The translations under genes and the position numbers were made by a program. Below, piece after piece: positions 15,832 through 25,865 of a stretch of DNA of 64,000 nt; within the stretch, counting starts at the first letter, position 1, and each line of letters starts with the position of its first letter. The DNA comes from Cupriavidus sp. P-10 (GTDB lineage: Bacteria > Pseudomonadota > Gammaproteobacteria > Burkholderiales > Burkholderiaceae), in contig NZ_AP025171.1 of the NCBI RefSeq assembly GCF_003402535.2, forward strand, positions 2,232,001 through 2,296,000, read 5' to 3'. A model generated the notes under the pieces. That model ran no database searches. It saw only the letters and a list, made by a program, of their open reading frames with translations, and was not told where the DNA came from.

Positions 15832-17403
15832 ATGAGCCTCAAGTCCCCCGCCACCATGTGGTTCCAGCTGTTCCAGCAGCACGCCCTGTCCGGCCTGAGC
15901 CTGCAGGGCAAGATCCGCCAGATGCTGGTGTCCGCGATCCTTGACCAGCAACTGCCGCAGGGCGAACCGCTGCCAAGCAGCCGCGAGTTGTCCGCGCAGC
16001 TGCGCGTGGCGCGCAACACCGTGGTGCTGGCGTACCAGCAACTGGTCGATGAAGGCTACCTGGTGGCACGCGAGCGCAGCGGCTATTTCGTCAACCCCGA
16101 GATCCTGGGCACGCGCGTCAGCGGCGTGGCGTCGCTGCGCGGCGAGCCCGTGCCCGCGCGCGGCGGCGAGCCCGACTGGGAACGGCGCTTCGTGTTCCGC
16201 CCCACGCAGCAGCGCAATATCGTCAAGCGCGCCAACTGGCGCGACTACCAATATCCCTTTATCTACGGCCAGTACGACCCCACGCTGTTCCCCACCGCCG
16301 ACTGGCGCGAATGCTGCCTGAAGGCGCTGAGCGTGCTCGACATCCACGACTGGGCCCAGGACATGATCCTGCGCGACGACGAGTCCCTGGTGCAGCAGAT
16401 CCGCACCCGCGTGCTGCCGCGCCGCGGCGTCTGGGCCGGCGCCGACGAGATCGTGGTCACCGTGGGCGCGCAGCAGGCGCTGTACCTGCTGGCCGACCTG
16501 CTGGTCAGCCCCGATACGCCGGTCGGCATCGAAGACCCCGGCTATCCGGATGCGCGCAATATCTTCGGCTCGCATACGTCGCACCTGGTGCCGCTGCCGG
16601 TCGATGGCGACGGCCTGGTGCTGTCCGACGCGCAGCGCGCATGCGACTACGTCTACGTCACGCCCAGCCACCAGTGCCCCACCACGGTCACTATGCCGCT
16701 GGCACGCCGGCAGGCCCTGCTGCGCCAGGCCGAGGAAGCTGACTTCGTGCTGATCGAGGACGACTACGAAAGCGAGAGCCGCTTCGAAGGCGATCCCACG
16801 CCCACGCTCAAGAGCCTGGACCGCAGCAACCGCGTGATCTACGTCGGCAGCCTGTCCAAGAGCCTGGCGCCAGGGCTGCGCATCGGCTATATCGTCGGGC
16901 CGGCGCCACTGATTGCCGAGCTGCGCGCGGCGCGGCGGCTGATGCTGCGCCACCCGTCGGCGTATATCCAGCGCGCGTTCTCGCTGTTCCTGTCATTGGG
17001 CCACTATGACGCGCACCTGCGGCGCCTGTCGGCCGCGCACCGCGAGCGCGCCGAGGCAGTGCTGGCCGCAATGGCCACCCATATGCCCGACTTCCGCCCG
17101 GTGCCGATCGCCGGCGGCGCTTCATGCTGGATCGAAGGGCCGTCCTGGCTCGACGCCAACGCGCTGACGCGGCTGGCCGAGCTGCAGGGCGTGCTGATCG
17201 AGCCCGGCAGCGTCTTCTTCATGGCCGAGCCGGCGCCGCGCAACGTGTTCCGGCTGGGCTATTCGTCGATCTCGCTGGACCGCATCGAGCCCGGCATCCG
17301 CGTGCTGGCGGCCGTCGCGCGTGAACTGCAGGCCACCGCCGGCGCGCCAGGCGCGGCTGCAGCGGACGCCGCCGTCACTTCCCGCACCCGCCCCGCGGCC
17401 TGA
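15832..17403 (+). CDS. MocR-type regulator (GntR winged helix fused to aminotransferase-like domain)
   Basis: With ATG 15832 the product is 523 residues; a GTG at 15811 is the alternative and neither has a strong ribosome site. Residues about 20-95 form a GntR winged helix (GEPLPSSRELSAQLRVARNT). From about 135 on the protein is a fold-type-I aminotransferase domain with the PLP lysine in VGSLSKSLAPGLRIGYIVGP and the conserved EDDYESE segment. MocR proteins (PdxR, GabR, TauR) sense PLP plus an amino compound and bind directly repeated sites. Three phased GCTGGCCC repeats lie just past its 3' end, before the NTF2-like/oxidase genes, which are its likely targets. Confidence 0.88.
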   Translation: MSLKSPATMWFQLFQQHALSGLSLQGKIRQMLVSAILDQQLPQGEPLPSSRELSAQLRVARNTVVLAYQQLVDEGYLVARERSGYFVNPEILGTRVSGVASLRGEPVPARGGEPDWERRFVFRPTQQRNIVKRANWRDYQYPFIYGQYDPTLFPTADWRECCLKALSVLDIHDWAQDMILRDDESLVQQIRTRVLPRRGVWAGADEIVVTVGAQQALYLLADLLVSPDTPVGIEDPGYPDARNIFGSHTSHLVPLPVDGDGLVLSDAQRACDYVYVTPSHQCPTTVTMPLARRQALLRQAEEADFVLIEDDYESESRFEGDPTPTLKSLDRSNRVIYVGSLSKSLAPGLRIGYIVGPAPLIAELRAARRLMLRHPSAYIQRAFSLFLSLGHYDAHLRRLSAAHRERAEAVLAAMATHMPDFRPVPIAGGASCWIEGPSWLDANALTRLAELQGVLIEPGSVFFMAEPAPRNVFRLGYSSISLDRIEPGIRVLAAVARELQATAGAPGAAAADAAVTSRTRPAA

Positions 17404-17418
17404 ACGGGCCCGCGACCA

Positions 17419-17470
17419 GCTGGCCCCGTGCTGGCCCCAAGCTGGCCCAAACGATTGTCCCGAACTGGCG
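17419..17470 (+). promoter_or_regulatory. Phased direct repeats, candidate MocR operator
   Basis: GCTGGCCC occurs at 17419-17426, 17430-17437 and 17441-17448, exactly 11 bp apart, so all lie on one face of the helix. A related CTGGCGC follows about two turns later (17465). MocR-family proteins bind direct repeats, and these lie between the mocR gene and the next genes. A possible -10 TATCCT is near 17494. Confidence 0.55.
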
Positions 17471-17564
17471 CTACATCGCCGCGCCCGCCTTCCCTATCCT
17501 CGAGTCATGGCCGGTACCGCAGCGCGTTGCGCGGGCCGGTGGACAACACTCAGGAGACCAAGCC

Positions 17565-17993
17565 ATGTCCGATCGCAACACCGCCGCCGGTATCGAACTG
17601 CTGCAAGCCTTCAACGACGCCTGGAACCGCCACGACCTCGAAGCCCTGATGGGCTTCATGGCCGATGACTGCGCCTTCCACGGCGTTGCCGGCAGCGAAC
17701 TGCTCGGCCGCAGCTTCATCGGCCGCGACGCCGTGCGCGAAGGCTTCCAGCTCGCGTGGCAGACCTTCCCCGACGCGCAATGGGTCGATGGCGAGCATTT
17801 CGTCGTGGGCGACCGCGGCGTCAGCGAATCCACCTTCAAGGGCACCCGTGCCGACGGCGCCCGCATCGAGGCGCGCATGGTTGACGTCTTCACCTTCCGC
17901 GACGGCAAGATCGCGGTGAAGAATGCCTACCGCAAGGACCGCCCGCCCGTGGTGGCGCCCGTGGTGGCGCCCGTAGTGGCCGCGCAAGCCTGA
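17565..17993 (+). CDS. NTF2-like / SnoaL-like small protein
   Basis: These 142 residues have the NTF2-like cone-fold signature: an N-terminal helix with FNDAWNRHDLEALMGFMADD, then HGVAG, IGRDAVREGFQLAWQTFPD and the C-terminal VDVFTFRDGKIAVKNAYRKD strand pair. The family holds enzymes, isomerases and ligand-binding proteins; function cannot be predicted. The tail PVVAPVVAPVVAAQA is encoded by a 12-bp unit repeated in tandem (17949-17972 plus a degenerate third copy) and is probably disordered. Only 16 bp separate it from the FAD oxidase gene, so it probably serves the same pathway. Confidence 0.8.
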   Translation: MSDRNTAAGIELLQAFNDAWNRHDLEALMGFMADDCAFHGVAGSELLGRSFIGRDAVREGFQLAWQTFPDAQWVDGEHFVVGDRGVSESTFKGTRADGARIEARMVDVFTFRDGKIAVKNAYRKDRPPVVAPVVAPVVAAQA

Positions 17994-18009
17994 ACGCAGG
18001 AGACGCGCC

Positions 18010-19452
18010 ATGGAAGCCGTAGTCCCCCGCAGTGCCCTGGGCGGCGAACACACGACCGCGCCGTCGCGTCCGTACGACCCCGCCTACGACCCGCTGCATA
18101 CCCCCACCCCCGGCCAGGGCCGCGAGTACGCCCCCACCTACTGGATCGGCACCGCCGGCACGCCGCCCGCCGACGACGGCCCCATCACGCATGACATCGA
18201 TGTCGACGTGGCCATCATCGGCTCGGGCTTCACCGGCCTGACCTGCGCGATCTTCCTGGCGGAGCAGTACGGCATCAAGGCCACCGTGCTCGAAGCCAAC
18301 CGCGTCAGCTGGGGCTGCAGCACGCGCAACGGCGGCCAGGCGCAATGCGCGTCAGGGCGGCTCAAGCGCTCGCAGTGGATCCAGCGCTACGGGCTGGATA
18401 CCGCGCTGCGCCTGCACGAAGAAGTCTGCGACGGCATGGAGACCTTCAAGGGGCTGATCAAGAACATCGACTGCGACCCGCAGCCGGGCGGCCACCTGTA
18501 TATCGCGCACCGCGACAAGGTGATGCCCACGCTGGAGAAGGAAGCGAAGGTCCTGCGCGAAGTCTTCAACTACGACGCGCGCATCCTCGATGCCGCCACC
18601 GTGCGGCGCGAATACGTCGACGACAAGGAAGCCGCCGGGGCGATGCACGAGCCCGAAGGCATCGGCATCCACGCGGGCAAGCTGGCCTTCGGCTACCTGC
18701 GCCGCGCGCGCGAGCTGGGCGCCAAGGTGCATCCGTCCAGCCCCGTAACGGGCTGGGAAACGCGCAACGGCGTCCATTACCTCCGCACCCCCGGCGGCAT
18801 CGTGCGCGCCCGCGCCGTGGGCGTGGCCACCGGCGGCTACACCTCGCAATCGCTGCACCGCGATCTCAAGAACCGGTTGTTCCCGATCCTGTCGAACTCG
18901 ATCGTCACGCGCCCGCTCACCGCCGATGAACTGGCGGCGTGCAACTTCCGCACCACGCAGGTCATCACCGACACGCGCATCCTGCGCCACTACTACCGGC
19001 TGATGCCCGACGGCCGCCTGCAGATCGGCAGCCGCAGCGCCATCACCGGCAACGACGCGCCGCAGGACCAGTACAAGCAGAAGCTCATCGCCGACATGTA
19101 CCGCAAGTTCCCGGCGCTGCGCGGCATCCAGATCGACTATTCATGGTGGGGCTGGGTCGACGTCAGCCACGACATGATGCCGCGCATCACGCAGCCGGAC
19201 CCGTCGCAATCGATCTACTACGCGCTGGGCTACGGCGGCAACGGCGTGATGTACTCCGCGCAGGCGGGCAAGCGGCTGGCGGCCCTGATCGCCGGCAAGG
19301 AATCGTCGCTGCCGCAGCTGCCGATCTTCCGCTCGCCGCTGCCGTTCCCGAATGTGCGCGAGATGGTGGAGGCGCAGATGTTCGCGCCGTTCCGCCGGAT
19401 GGGGCAGCGGGTGCTGTATCACTGGTATCACTGGAAGGATGATGTGTTTTGA
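18010..19452 (+). CDS. FAD-dependent amine oxidoreductase (PuuB-like, DAO family)
   Basis: A 480-residue protein with a dinucleotide-binding motif VDVAIIGSGFTGLTCAIFLA (about 65-85) and the family stretches STRNGGQAQCASGR and YGGNGVMYSAQAGKRLAALI near the end. The layout, including an N-terminal extension with YAPTYWIGTAG, resembles gamma-glutamylputrescine oxidase and related glycine/sarcosine oxidase-family enzymes, which oxidise primary or secondary amines with O2 or a quinone. The nearby permease and MocR regulator support amine or amino-acid catabolism. No puuA, puuC or puuD is adjacent, so the glutamylputrescine substrate is not assured. Confidence 0.85.
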   Translation: MEAVVPRSALGGEHTTAPSRPYDPAYDPLHTPTPGQGREYAPTYWIGTAGTPPADDGPITHDIDVDVAIIGSGFTGLTCAIFLAEQYGIKATVLEANRVSWGCSTRNGGQAQCASGRLKRSQWIQRYGLDTALRLHEEVCDGMETFKGLIKNIDCDPQPGGHLYIAHRDKVMPTLEKEAKVLREVFNYDARILDAATVRREYVDDKEAAGAMHEPEGIGIHAGKLAFGYLRRARELGAKVHPSSPVTGWETRNGVHYLRTPGGIVRARAVGVATGGYTSQSLHRDLKNRLFPILSNSIVTRPLTADELAACNFRTTQVITDTRILRHYYRLMPDGRLQIGSRSAITGNDAPQDQYKQKLIADMYRKFPALRGIQIDYSWWGWVDVSHDMMPRITQPDPSQSIYYALGYGGNGVMYSAQAGKRLAALIAGKESSLPQLPIFRSPLPFPNVREMVEAQMFAPFRRMGQRVLYHWYHWKDDVF

Positions 19453-19470
19453 GGGTGCGGCCGCCTTTCT

Positions 19471-19505
19471 CCCCTCTCCCGCTTTCGTCGCTTGCGGAAG
19501 AGGGG
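19471..19505. repeat. Dispersed palindromic repeat, degenerate copy
   Basis: CCCCTCTCCCGC (19471-19482) and GCGGAAGAGGGG (19494-19505) pair with one mismatch around an 11-base loop. Closely related hairpins lie at 29643, 43532, 51551 and 52983. It is 18 bp after the oxidase stop codon and may also end transcription. Confidence 0.65.
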
Positions 19506-19667
19506 CGCAAACCGACCGCCAGCCCTACGGCTTGTCGGACCACCACCGACACCCAAACCGGATTCCACCGTCTCCACGGCACCCGAAGCGCCGCAGTATG
19601 ATGCCCAAGTCTCCCGCCCCGGGAGCATCGCGACCGCATGCCGGCCGCAGTGCATCAGGAGGCACGC

Positions 19668-20783
19668 TTGGACCACCCCCGGCCGTTCCCGTCCGAACCC
19701 GCGCGCCCCGGCGACCTGGTCGTCGCCCGGCCTGAAGGGTTGTATTGCCCGCCCGGCGACTTCTATATCGACCCGTGGCGCCCGGTCGAGCGCGCGGTCA
19801 TTACCCACGCCCACTCCGACCATGCCCGCTTCGGCCATGCGCACTACCTGTGTTCAGCGCCCGGCCGCGGCGTGCTGCTGGCACGACTGCCAGGCATCCA
19901 CCTCAACACCCTGCCATACGGCGAACGCATCACCCATCACGGCGTCACGCTGAGCCTGCACCCGGCGGGGCACGTGCTTGGCTCCTCGCAGGTGCGGCTG
20001 GAATACGGCGGCCAGGTCTGGGTGGCCTCCGGCGACTACAAACTGGAGGCCGACGGCACCTGCGACCCGTTCGAGCCGGTGCCGTGCGACACCTTCATCA
20101 CCGAAAGCACCTTCGGCCTGCCGATCTACCGCTGGCCATCACAGCCAACGCTGATGGCGGAGATCTTCCACTGGTGGCAGGCCAATGCGCGGGCCGGCCG
20201 CGCCAGCGTGGTCTACGCCTACAGCTTCGGCAAGGCACAGCGCATCCTGCATGGGCTGCTGCACCATGCCGGCGTCGATGGCCTGCCCGGTCCGGTGATC
20301 GTCCACGGCGCGCTGACCACGCTGAACGCCGCGTACGCCGACGCCGGCGTGGCGCTGCCGCCGATGGCGCTTGCATCCGAGCTGCCGCCGCGCAGCCCGC
20401 TGCTGCGCCAGGCGCTGGTGGTGGCGCCACCGTCGGCACAACGCTCGGCCTGGCTGCGGCGCTTCGGCGATGCGTCCGATGCCTTTGCCAGCGGCTGGAT
20501 GCAGCTGCGCGGCACGCGCCGGCGCCGCGGCGTCGATCGCGGCTTTGCGCTGTCCGACCACGCCGACTGGCCGGGGCTGCTGCAGGCGATCGGCGCCACC
20601 GGCGCCGGCCGCATCATCGTGACCCACGGCAACGTGCCGGTGATGGTGCGCTACCTGAACGAACGCGGCTGGCAGGCGCAGGCTTTCGAGACCGAGTACG
20701 GCGATGACGACGAATCGGCGCGCGCCGAGGCGCAGGCGGCTGAATCGGGCAGCGAAGCCGCCAACGAAGAGCCCGCCCCATGA
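19668..20783 (+). CDS. Ligase-associated DNA exonuclease (metallo-beta-lactamase fold)
   Basis: I choose TTG 19668, which has a perfect AGGAGG six bases upstream (371 residues). ATG 19638 would add ten residues but has no such site. The zinc motif HAHSDHARFGH opens the metallo-beta-lactamase domain, and VASGDYKLEAD and ALSDHADWPGL supply further ligands. It belongs to the mRNA 3'-end-processing/SNM1-like exonucleases found beside ATP-dependent ligases. It heads a four-gene operon (Exo, Lig, Lhr, Pe) thought to act in DNA repair, with the ligase start overlapping its stop by 4 bp. Confidence 0.85.
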   Translation: MDHPRPFPSEPARPGDLVVARPEGLYCPPGDFYIDPWRPVERAVITHAHSDHARFGHAHYLCSAPGRGVLLARLPGIHLNTLPYGERITHHGVTLSLHPAGHVLGSSQVRLEYGGQVWVASGDYKLEADGTCDPFEPVPCDTFITESTFGLPIYRWPSQPTLMAEIFHWWQANARAGRASVVYAYSFGKAQRILHGLLHHAGVDGLPGPVIVHGALTTLNAAYADAGVALPPMALASELPPRSPLLRQALVVAPPSAQRSAWLRRFGDASDAFASGWMQLRGTRRRRGVDRGFALSDHADWPGLLQAIGATGAGRIIVTHGNVPVMVRYLNERGWQAQAFETEYGDDDESARAEAQAAESGSEAANEEPAP

Positions 20784-22453
20784 AGGCCTTCGCCGACCTC
20801 TACGCCGCGCTCGACGGCACCACCTCGACCAAGGCCCGGCTGGCAGCGCTGGTCGACTACCTGCGCGTCGCGCCGCCGCAGGACGCGGCCTGGGCCGTGT
20901 ACTTTCTGGCCGGCGGCAAGCCGCGGCAAATCGTGCCGGTGTCGGTGCTGCGCGAACTCGCGCGCGAGGCCGCCGGCCTGCCCGACTGGCTGTTCGAAGA
21001 AAGCTACCAGGCCGTCGGCGACCTCGCCGAGACCATTGCCCTGCTGCTGCCCGAACCCATGGACGCCGACCACGCTGGCCTGGCCGAATGGGTCGAGCAG
21101 CGCCTGCTGCCGCTGCGCGGCCTGCCGCCGGAAGCACTGATGCCGCGCCTCGATGCGCTTTGGCGCCCGCTCGACGCCCATGGCCGGCTGGTGCTGTTCA
21201 AGCTGATCACCGGCGCCTTCCGCGTCGGCGTGTCGCGCCTGCTGGTCACGCGCGCGCTGGGCGAGGTAGCGGGCATCGATCCCAAGCGCGTGGCCGAGCG
21301 CATGGTTGGCTATACCGACCTGTCAGCACGGCCCGATGCCGCGCGCTTCCTGGCCCTGCTCGCGCCGGAAAGCGACGACGACCGCCAGCTTCGCGCCGGC
21401 GGCCAGCCCTACCCATTCTTCCTCGCGCATCCGCTGCAGGCACCCGTCGCGCAGTTCGGCGAGGTACTTGGCGCCCCCGGGCGCTGGCTGGTCGAATGGA
21501 AATGGGACGGCATCCGCGCGCAGCTGGTGTGTCGAGGCGGGCAAACCTGGCTGTGGTCGCGCGGCGAGGAGCTGATCACCGAGCGCTTCCCCGAGATCGT
21601 CGACGCGGCCGCGGCACTGCCGGATGGCACCGTGCTCGACGGCGAGATCGTGATCTGGCAGGACGGCCGCGTGCAGCCGTTTGCGCTGCTGCAGCAGCGC
21701 ATCGGCCGCAAGACGCTGAGCGCAAAGCTGCTGCGCGATGCACCGGCGATCCTGATGTCGTACGACCTGCTCGAATGGCAGGGCGAGGACTGGCGCGTCC
21801 GGCCGCAGGCGGCGCGCCGCGCGCGGCTGGAGCATGTGGTTGCCGGGCACGTCCATCCCTCGCTGGAGCTGAGCCCGCTGGTCGAGGCCGACAGCTGGGA
21901 GCACTACGCGCGGCTGCGCGATGCCTCGCGCGATCTTGGCGTGGAAGGCTTCATGCTGAAGGCCGCGGATGCAGCCTACGGCGCCGGCCGCACCAAGGAC
22001 GTCGGCGTCTGGTGGAAATGGAAGATCGATCCGTATTCGGTCGATGCGGTGCTGATCTATGCGCAGCGTGGCCACGGCCGCCGCGCCAGCCTCTATACGG
22101 ACTTCACTTTCGCGGTGTGGAACGCGCCGCAGGGCACCCCGGACCGCGCGCTGGTGCCGTTCGCCAAGGCGTACTCCGGGCTGACCGACCAGGAAATGCG
22201 CGCGGTCGACGCCATCATCCGCCGCACCACCGTCGAGAAATTCGGCCCGGTGCGCAGCGTGGAGCCGACGCAGGTGTTCGAACTGGGCTTCGAAGGCATT
22301 GCGCGCAGCGGCCGCCACAAGAGCGGCATCGCGGTGCGCTTCCCCCGCATGCTGCGCTGGCGCACCGACAAGCCCATTGAAGAAGCCGACACGCTGGCCA
22401 CGCTGGAAGCCATGCTGCCCGGTGCCGCCACACCGCGGGAGGACGCCGCATGA
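20780..22453 (+). CDS. ATP-dependent DNA ligase (ligase-associated repair cluster)
   Basis: A 557-residue ligase with an N-terminal DNA-binding domain (1-215), then the nucleotidyltransferase motif [12 protein letters not shown], in which K241 is the adenylated lysine. Motifs [17 protein letters not shown] and WWKWKIDP follow, ending in an OB-fold. It seals nicks with ATP, unlike the replicative NAD-dependent LigA. It lacks the polymerase and phosphoesterase modules of LigD and no ku gene is present, so it belongs to the Lhr-Lig-Exo-Pe system rather than end joining. Its start and stop overlap both neighbours by 4 bp. Confidence 0.92.
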   Translation: MKAFADLYAALDGTTSTKARLAALVDYLRVAPPQDAAWAVYFLAGGKPRQIVPVSVLRELAREAAGLPDWLFEESYQAVGDLAETIALLLPEPMDADHAGLAEWVEQRLLPLRGLPPEALMPRLDALWRPLDAHGRLVLFKLITGAFRVGVSRLLVTRALGEVAGIDPKRVAERMVGYTDLSARPDAARFLALLAPESDDDRQLRAGGQPYPFFLAHPLQAPVAQFGEVLGAPGRWLVEWKWDGIRAQLVCRGGQTWLWSRGEELITERFPEIVDAAAALPDGTVLDGEIVIWQDGRVQPFALLQQRIGRKTLSAKLLRDAPAILMSYDLLEWQGEDWRVRPQAARRARLEHVVAGHVHPSLELSPLVEADSWEHYARLRDASRDLGVEGFMLKAADAAYGAGRTKDVGVWWKWKIDPYSVDAVLIYAQRGHGRRASLYTDFTFAVWNAPQGTPDRALVPFAKAYSGLTDQEMRAVDAIIRRTTVEKFGPVRSVEPTQVFELGFEGIARSGRHKSGIAVRFPRMLRWRTDKPIEEADTLATLEAMLPGAATPREDAA

Positions 22454-25149
22454 CCCCGCCGCGTGCCGCACGCAAGCCGGCGGAGGACGCCGCCGCCGAG
22501 CCGCTCACTGTCGCGCAGGGACTGCAGGCGCTGTTCGATGCGCGCGGCTGGCAGCCGTTCGCGTTCCAGCGCGAAGCCTGGGCCGCCATCGCTCGCGGCC
22601 AGAGCGGCCTGCTGCATGCCACCACCGGCACCGGCAAGACCTATGCGGCATGGCTGGGCGCGCTGATGGCATTCGGCACGCCGCGCGCCGCGCCGTCGCA
22701 CGACAAGCCAGCGCCGCCACTGACGGTCCTGTGGCTCACGCCGATGCGAGCGCTCGCCGCCGACACCACGCGCGCGCTGCAGGCGCCGCTGGCGGAACTC
22801 GATCTCGACTGGACCGTGGCGCTGCGCACCGGCGACACCGGCAGCGCCGAACGCGCCGCGCAGCAGCGCCGCCTGCCGACCGCGCTGGTGACCACGCCGG
22901 AAAGCCTGACGCTGATGCTGACCCGCGCCGACGCGCAGGAAACGCTGCGGCGCGTGCGCATGGTGGTGGTCGACGAATGGCACGAGCTGATCGGCAACAA
23001 GCGCGGCGTGCAGGCGCAGCTGGCGCTGGCGCGGCTGAGGGAATGGCAGCCGGCGCTGATGGTGTGGGGGCTGTCGGCCACCCTGGGCAACCTGCCGCAC
23101 GCGGCCGACGTGCTGCTGTCTGGCGTGCCGGAGGACCAGCGCGTGCTGGTGCACGGCCACACGCCCAAGACGCTGCTGATCGACACGCTGCTGCCGGGCA
23201 ATGCCAGCCGCTTCCCGTTTGCCGGCCACCTGGGGCTGTCGATGCTGCCTCACGTGGTGGAGGAGCTTGAGCACAGCGGCACCACGCTGGTCTTCCTCAA
23301 CACGCGCTCGCAGGCCGAGCTGTGGTACCAGGCGCTGCTCGATGCGCGTCCCGACTGGGCCGGCCAGATCGCGTTGCACCACGGCTCGCTCGACCGCGCG
23401 GTGCGCGAGTGGGTGGAGTTGAGCCTGAAGAACGGCGAGCTGCGCGCGGTGGTCTGCACCTCCAGCCTGGATCTCGGCGTCGACTTCCTGCCGGTTGAGC
23501 GCGTGCTGCAGGTCGGCTCGCCCAAGGGCGTGGCGCGCCTGCTGCAGCGCGCCGGCCGTTCGGGCCATGCACCGGGCCGCGCCTCGCGCGTGACGGTGGT
23601 GCCCACGCACAGCCTGGAGCTGGTGGAAGCGGTGGCCGCGCGGCACGCGGTGCAGGCGGGGCGGATCGAGGCGCGCGAGTCGCCCGACAAGCCGCTCGAC
23701 GTGCTGGTGCAGCACCTGGTGACGGTGGCGCTTGGCGGCGGCTTCCGCGCCGAAGCGCTGCTGGCCGAGGTGCGCACCGCCTGGGCCTACCGCGGCCTGA
23801 CCGACGCCGAATGGCAATGGTGCCTGGACTTCGTGCGCCAGGGCGGCGCCACGCTGTCGGCCTATCCGGACTTCCGCCGCGCCGTGCCGGACGAGGAAGG
23901 CGTCTGGCGCGTGCCCGATGTCGGGCTGGGCCGGCGCCACCGCATGAGCATCGGCACCATCGTCAGCGACGCCACCATGCAGGTGCGCTACTGGAGCCGC
24001 GCCGGCAGCGGCGGCGCCTCGCTGGGATCGGTCGAGGAAGGCTTTATCGCGCGGCTGGCGCCGGGCGACTGCTTCCTGTTCGGCGGCCGCCTGCTGGAGC
24101 TGGTACGGGTGCAGGAGATGACCGCCTACGTGCGCCGCGCCACCGGCAAGCGCCCGGTGGTGCCGCGCTGGAATGGCGGCAAGATGCCGATGTCGACCGA
24201 GCTGGCCGAAGCGGTGATCGACACGCTCGAGGCCGCCGCCGCGGGCCGGCTCGATCCGCGCACCACGCCCGAACTGCCGCTGATCCAGCCGCTGGTGGAC
24301 CTCCAGGCGCAGTGGTCGGCGCTGCCGACGCGCCAGACCCTCCTGGCCGAGGCGCTGCACTCGCGCGAGGGCTGGCACCTGTTCCTCTACCCCTTCGCCG
24401 GCCGCTCGGTCCACCTCGGGCTGGGCAGCCTGCTGGCATGGCGGCTGGGGCAGAAAGTGCCGGCGACGTTCTCGGTCGCCGTCAACGACTACGGGCTGGA
24501 ACTGCTGGCCTCCGCGCCGCTGGACTGGGGCCACTGGCTGCCGCAGGTGCTGGCCGAGGAGCGCCGGCGCGACCTGGCCGCCGACGTGCTCGGCAGCCTC
24601 AATGCGGGCGAGCTGTCGCTGCGGCGCTTCCGCGAGATCGCGCGCGTGGCTGGGCTGATTTTCCAGGGCTATCCGGGCGCGCCCAAGAGCGCGCGCCAGC
24701 TGCAGGCGTCGTCGAGCCTGTTCTACGAGGTGTTCCGCAAGCACGATCCCGGCAACCTGCTGCTCGGCCAGGCCGAGCGCGAGGTGCTGATGCAGGAACT
24801 GGACGCGCACCGGCTCGCCGAAACCCTCGAGCGGCTGGCCGCGCTCAGGCTAGACCTGCACGAGCTGAAGCGGCCCACGCCGCTGTCGTTCCCGCTGGTG
24901 GTGGAATTTCTGCGCGAGAAGCTCAGCACCGAGAAGCTGGCCGACCGCATCGCGCGCATGCTGGCCGAGCTGGAACTGGCGGCGGGTCCCGAGCCGGGCG
25001 AAGCCGACGGCATGCAGGCCGCAGCGGTGGCCGATGCGGTGGCCGATGCGGCGCGCTTCGGCATGGCCGACCACGCCGGCCCGTCCGGCCGCACACCGCG
25101 CAAGCCACGCCGCCCGCGCAAACCCTCCAGACCCTTGCCGCTGCTATGA
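22450..25149 (+). CDS. Ligase-associated DEXH-box DNA helicase (Lhr-Core type)
   Basis: An 899-residue superfamily 2 helicase. Walker A is ATTGTGKT (57-64), the DEXH box is VVVDEWHEL at about 176-184, SAT follows in WGLSATLGN, and motif VI is [13 protein letters not shown]. After the two RecA domains come the winged-helix and beta-barrel core typical of Lhr proteins. At about 900 residues it matches the Lhr-Core form rather than full-length Lhr (about 1,500). Lhr-Core is a 3'-5' translocase that unwinds RNA:DNA hybrids. It works with the exonuclease, ligase and phosphoesterase encoded in the same tightly overlapping operon, probably in repair of alkylation or crosslink damage. Confidence 0.92.
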   Translation: MTPPRAARKPAEDAAAEPLTVAQGLQALFDARGWQPFAFQREAWAAIARGQSGLLHATTGTGKTYAAWLGALMAFGTPRAAPSHDKPAPPLTVLWLTPMRALAADTTRALQAPLAELDLDWTVALRTGDTGSAERAAQQRRLPTALVTTPESLTLMLTRADAQETLRRVRMVVVDEWHELIGNKRGVQAQLALARLREWQPALMVWGLSATLGNLPHAADVLLSGVPEDQRVLVHGHTPKTLLIDTLLPGNASRFPFAGHLGLSMLPHVVEELEHSGTTLVFLNTRSQAELWYQALLDARPDWAGQIALHHGSLDRAVREWVELSLKNGELRAVVCTSSLDLGVDFLPVERVLQVGSPKGVARLLQRAGRSGHAPGRASRVTVVPTHSLELVEAVAARHAVQAGRIEARESPDKPLDVLVQHLVTVALGGGFRAEALLAEVRTAWAYRGLTDAEWQWCLDFVRQGGATLSAYPDFRRAVPDEEGVWRVPDVGLGRRHRMSIGTIVSDATMQVRYWSRAGSGGASLGSVEEGFIARLAPGDCFLFGGRLLELVRVQEMTAYVRRATGKRPVVPRWNGGKMPMSTELAEAVIDTLEAAAAGRLDPRTTPELPLIQPLVDLQAQWSALPTRQTLLAEALHSREGWHLFLYPFAGRSVHLGLGSLLAWRLGQKVPATFSVAVNDYGLELLASAPLDWGHWLPQVLAEERRRDLAADVLGSLNAGELSLRRFREIARVAGLIFQGYPGAPKSARQLQASSSLFYEVFRKHDPGNLLLGQAEREVLMQELDAHRLAETLERLAALRLDLHELKRPTPLSFPLVVEFLREKLSTEKLADRIARMLAELELAAGPEPGEADGMQAAAVADAVADAARFGMADHAGPSGRTPRKPRRPRKPSRPLPLL

Positions 25150-25865
25150 CACCAGACGCCGGCACCCTGCGGGCCCACGGCGCCTGCGCCGTCTCGGCGG
25201 CGGGAGAAACGCTGTGGCTGCTGCCAGAACATGCGGTGTGGTGGCCCGCGGCGGGCATGCTGATGGTGGCCGACGTGCATTTCGGCAAGGCCGCGGCGTT
25301 TCGCGCGCTCGGGCAGCCGGTGCCGCACGGCACCACCGGCGACAACCTGGGCCTGCTGACGCAGCTGACGCGGCAGTTGCCGGTGGAGGAACTGGTCTTC
25401 CTTGGCGACTTCCTGCACGCGCGTGCGGCGCGCACGCCGGCGGTGCTGGCGGCGCTGGACGGCTGGCGCCGCAGCCTGCCGCCGCAGGTGCGCTGCACCC
25501 TGGTGCGCGGCAACCACGATGCGCGCGCCGGCGACCCACCCGATTCGCTGCAGATCCGCGTGGTGACGGAGCCCGCCGTGGCGAGTCCCTTGGCGCTGTG
25601 CCATCTGCCCGGTGCTTCGCCGCTGGGCTACGTGCTGGCGGGCCACCTGCACCCGGCCTGCCGGCTGCGCGGCGCCGGCGCCGACAGCCTGCGCCTGCCC
25701 TGCTTCCTGTTCGGCCCGCGCGGCGCCATCCTGCCCGCCTTCGGCGCCTTCACCGGCCACGCCACGGTGCGGCCGCAAGCGGATGAACGCGTCTACGTGG
25801 CCGGTGGCGGCCGCGTCTGGCCGGTGGGCCGCGCGCCTCAGAGCAGCCCTCAGAACAGCGTGTAG
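25146..25865 (+). CDS. pdeM: Ligase-associated DNA damage response endonuclease PdeM
   Basis: A 239-residue calcineurin-like phosphoesterase. The metal motifs appear in order: [14 protein letters not shown] (D-x-H), FLGDFLHAR (GD), LVRGNHDAR (GNHD) and [12 protein letters not shown] (GHxH). Family members are manganese-dependent phosphodiesterases or endonucleases. It is the last gene of the Exo-Lig-Lhr-Pe operon, starting within the helicase stop codon. Its 3' end overlaps the convergent SDR gene by 16 bp with no terminator between. Confidence 0.9.
   Translation: MTPDAGTLRAHGACAVSAAGETLWLLPEHAVWWPAAGMLMVADVHFGKAAAFRALGQPVPHGTTGDNLGLLTQLTRQLPVEELVFLGDFLHARAARTPAVLAALDGWRRSLPPQVRCTLVRGNHDARAGDPPDSLQIRVVTEPAVASPLALCHLPGASPLGYVLAGHLHPACRLRGAGADSLRLPCFLFGPRGAILPAFGAFTGHATVRPQADERVYVAGGGRVWPVGRAPQSSPQNSV

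Noticed and set aside
22093..24810. 905-codon minus-strand frame opposite the Lhr helicase, and an 862-codon one at 14365-16953 opposite permease and mocR
   Set aside because: Composition is that of complementary-strand shadows, and each lies wholly across genes with strong family matches.
19668..25865. LigD/Ku non-homologous end joining
   Set aside because: The ligase lacks LigD polymerase and phosphoesterase modules and no ku gene occurs. The gene set is that of the Exo-Lig-Lhr-Pe system.
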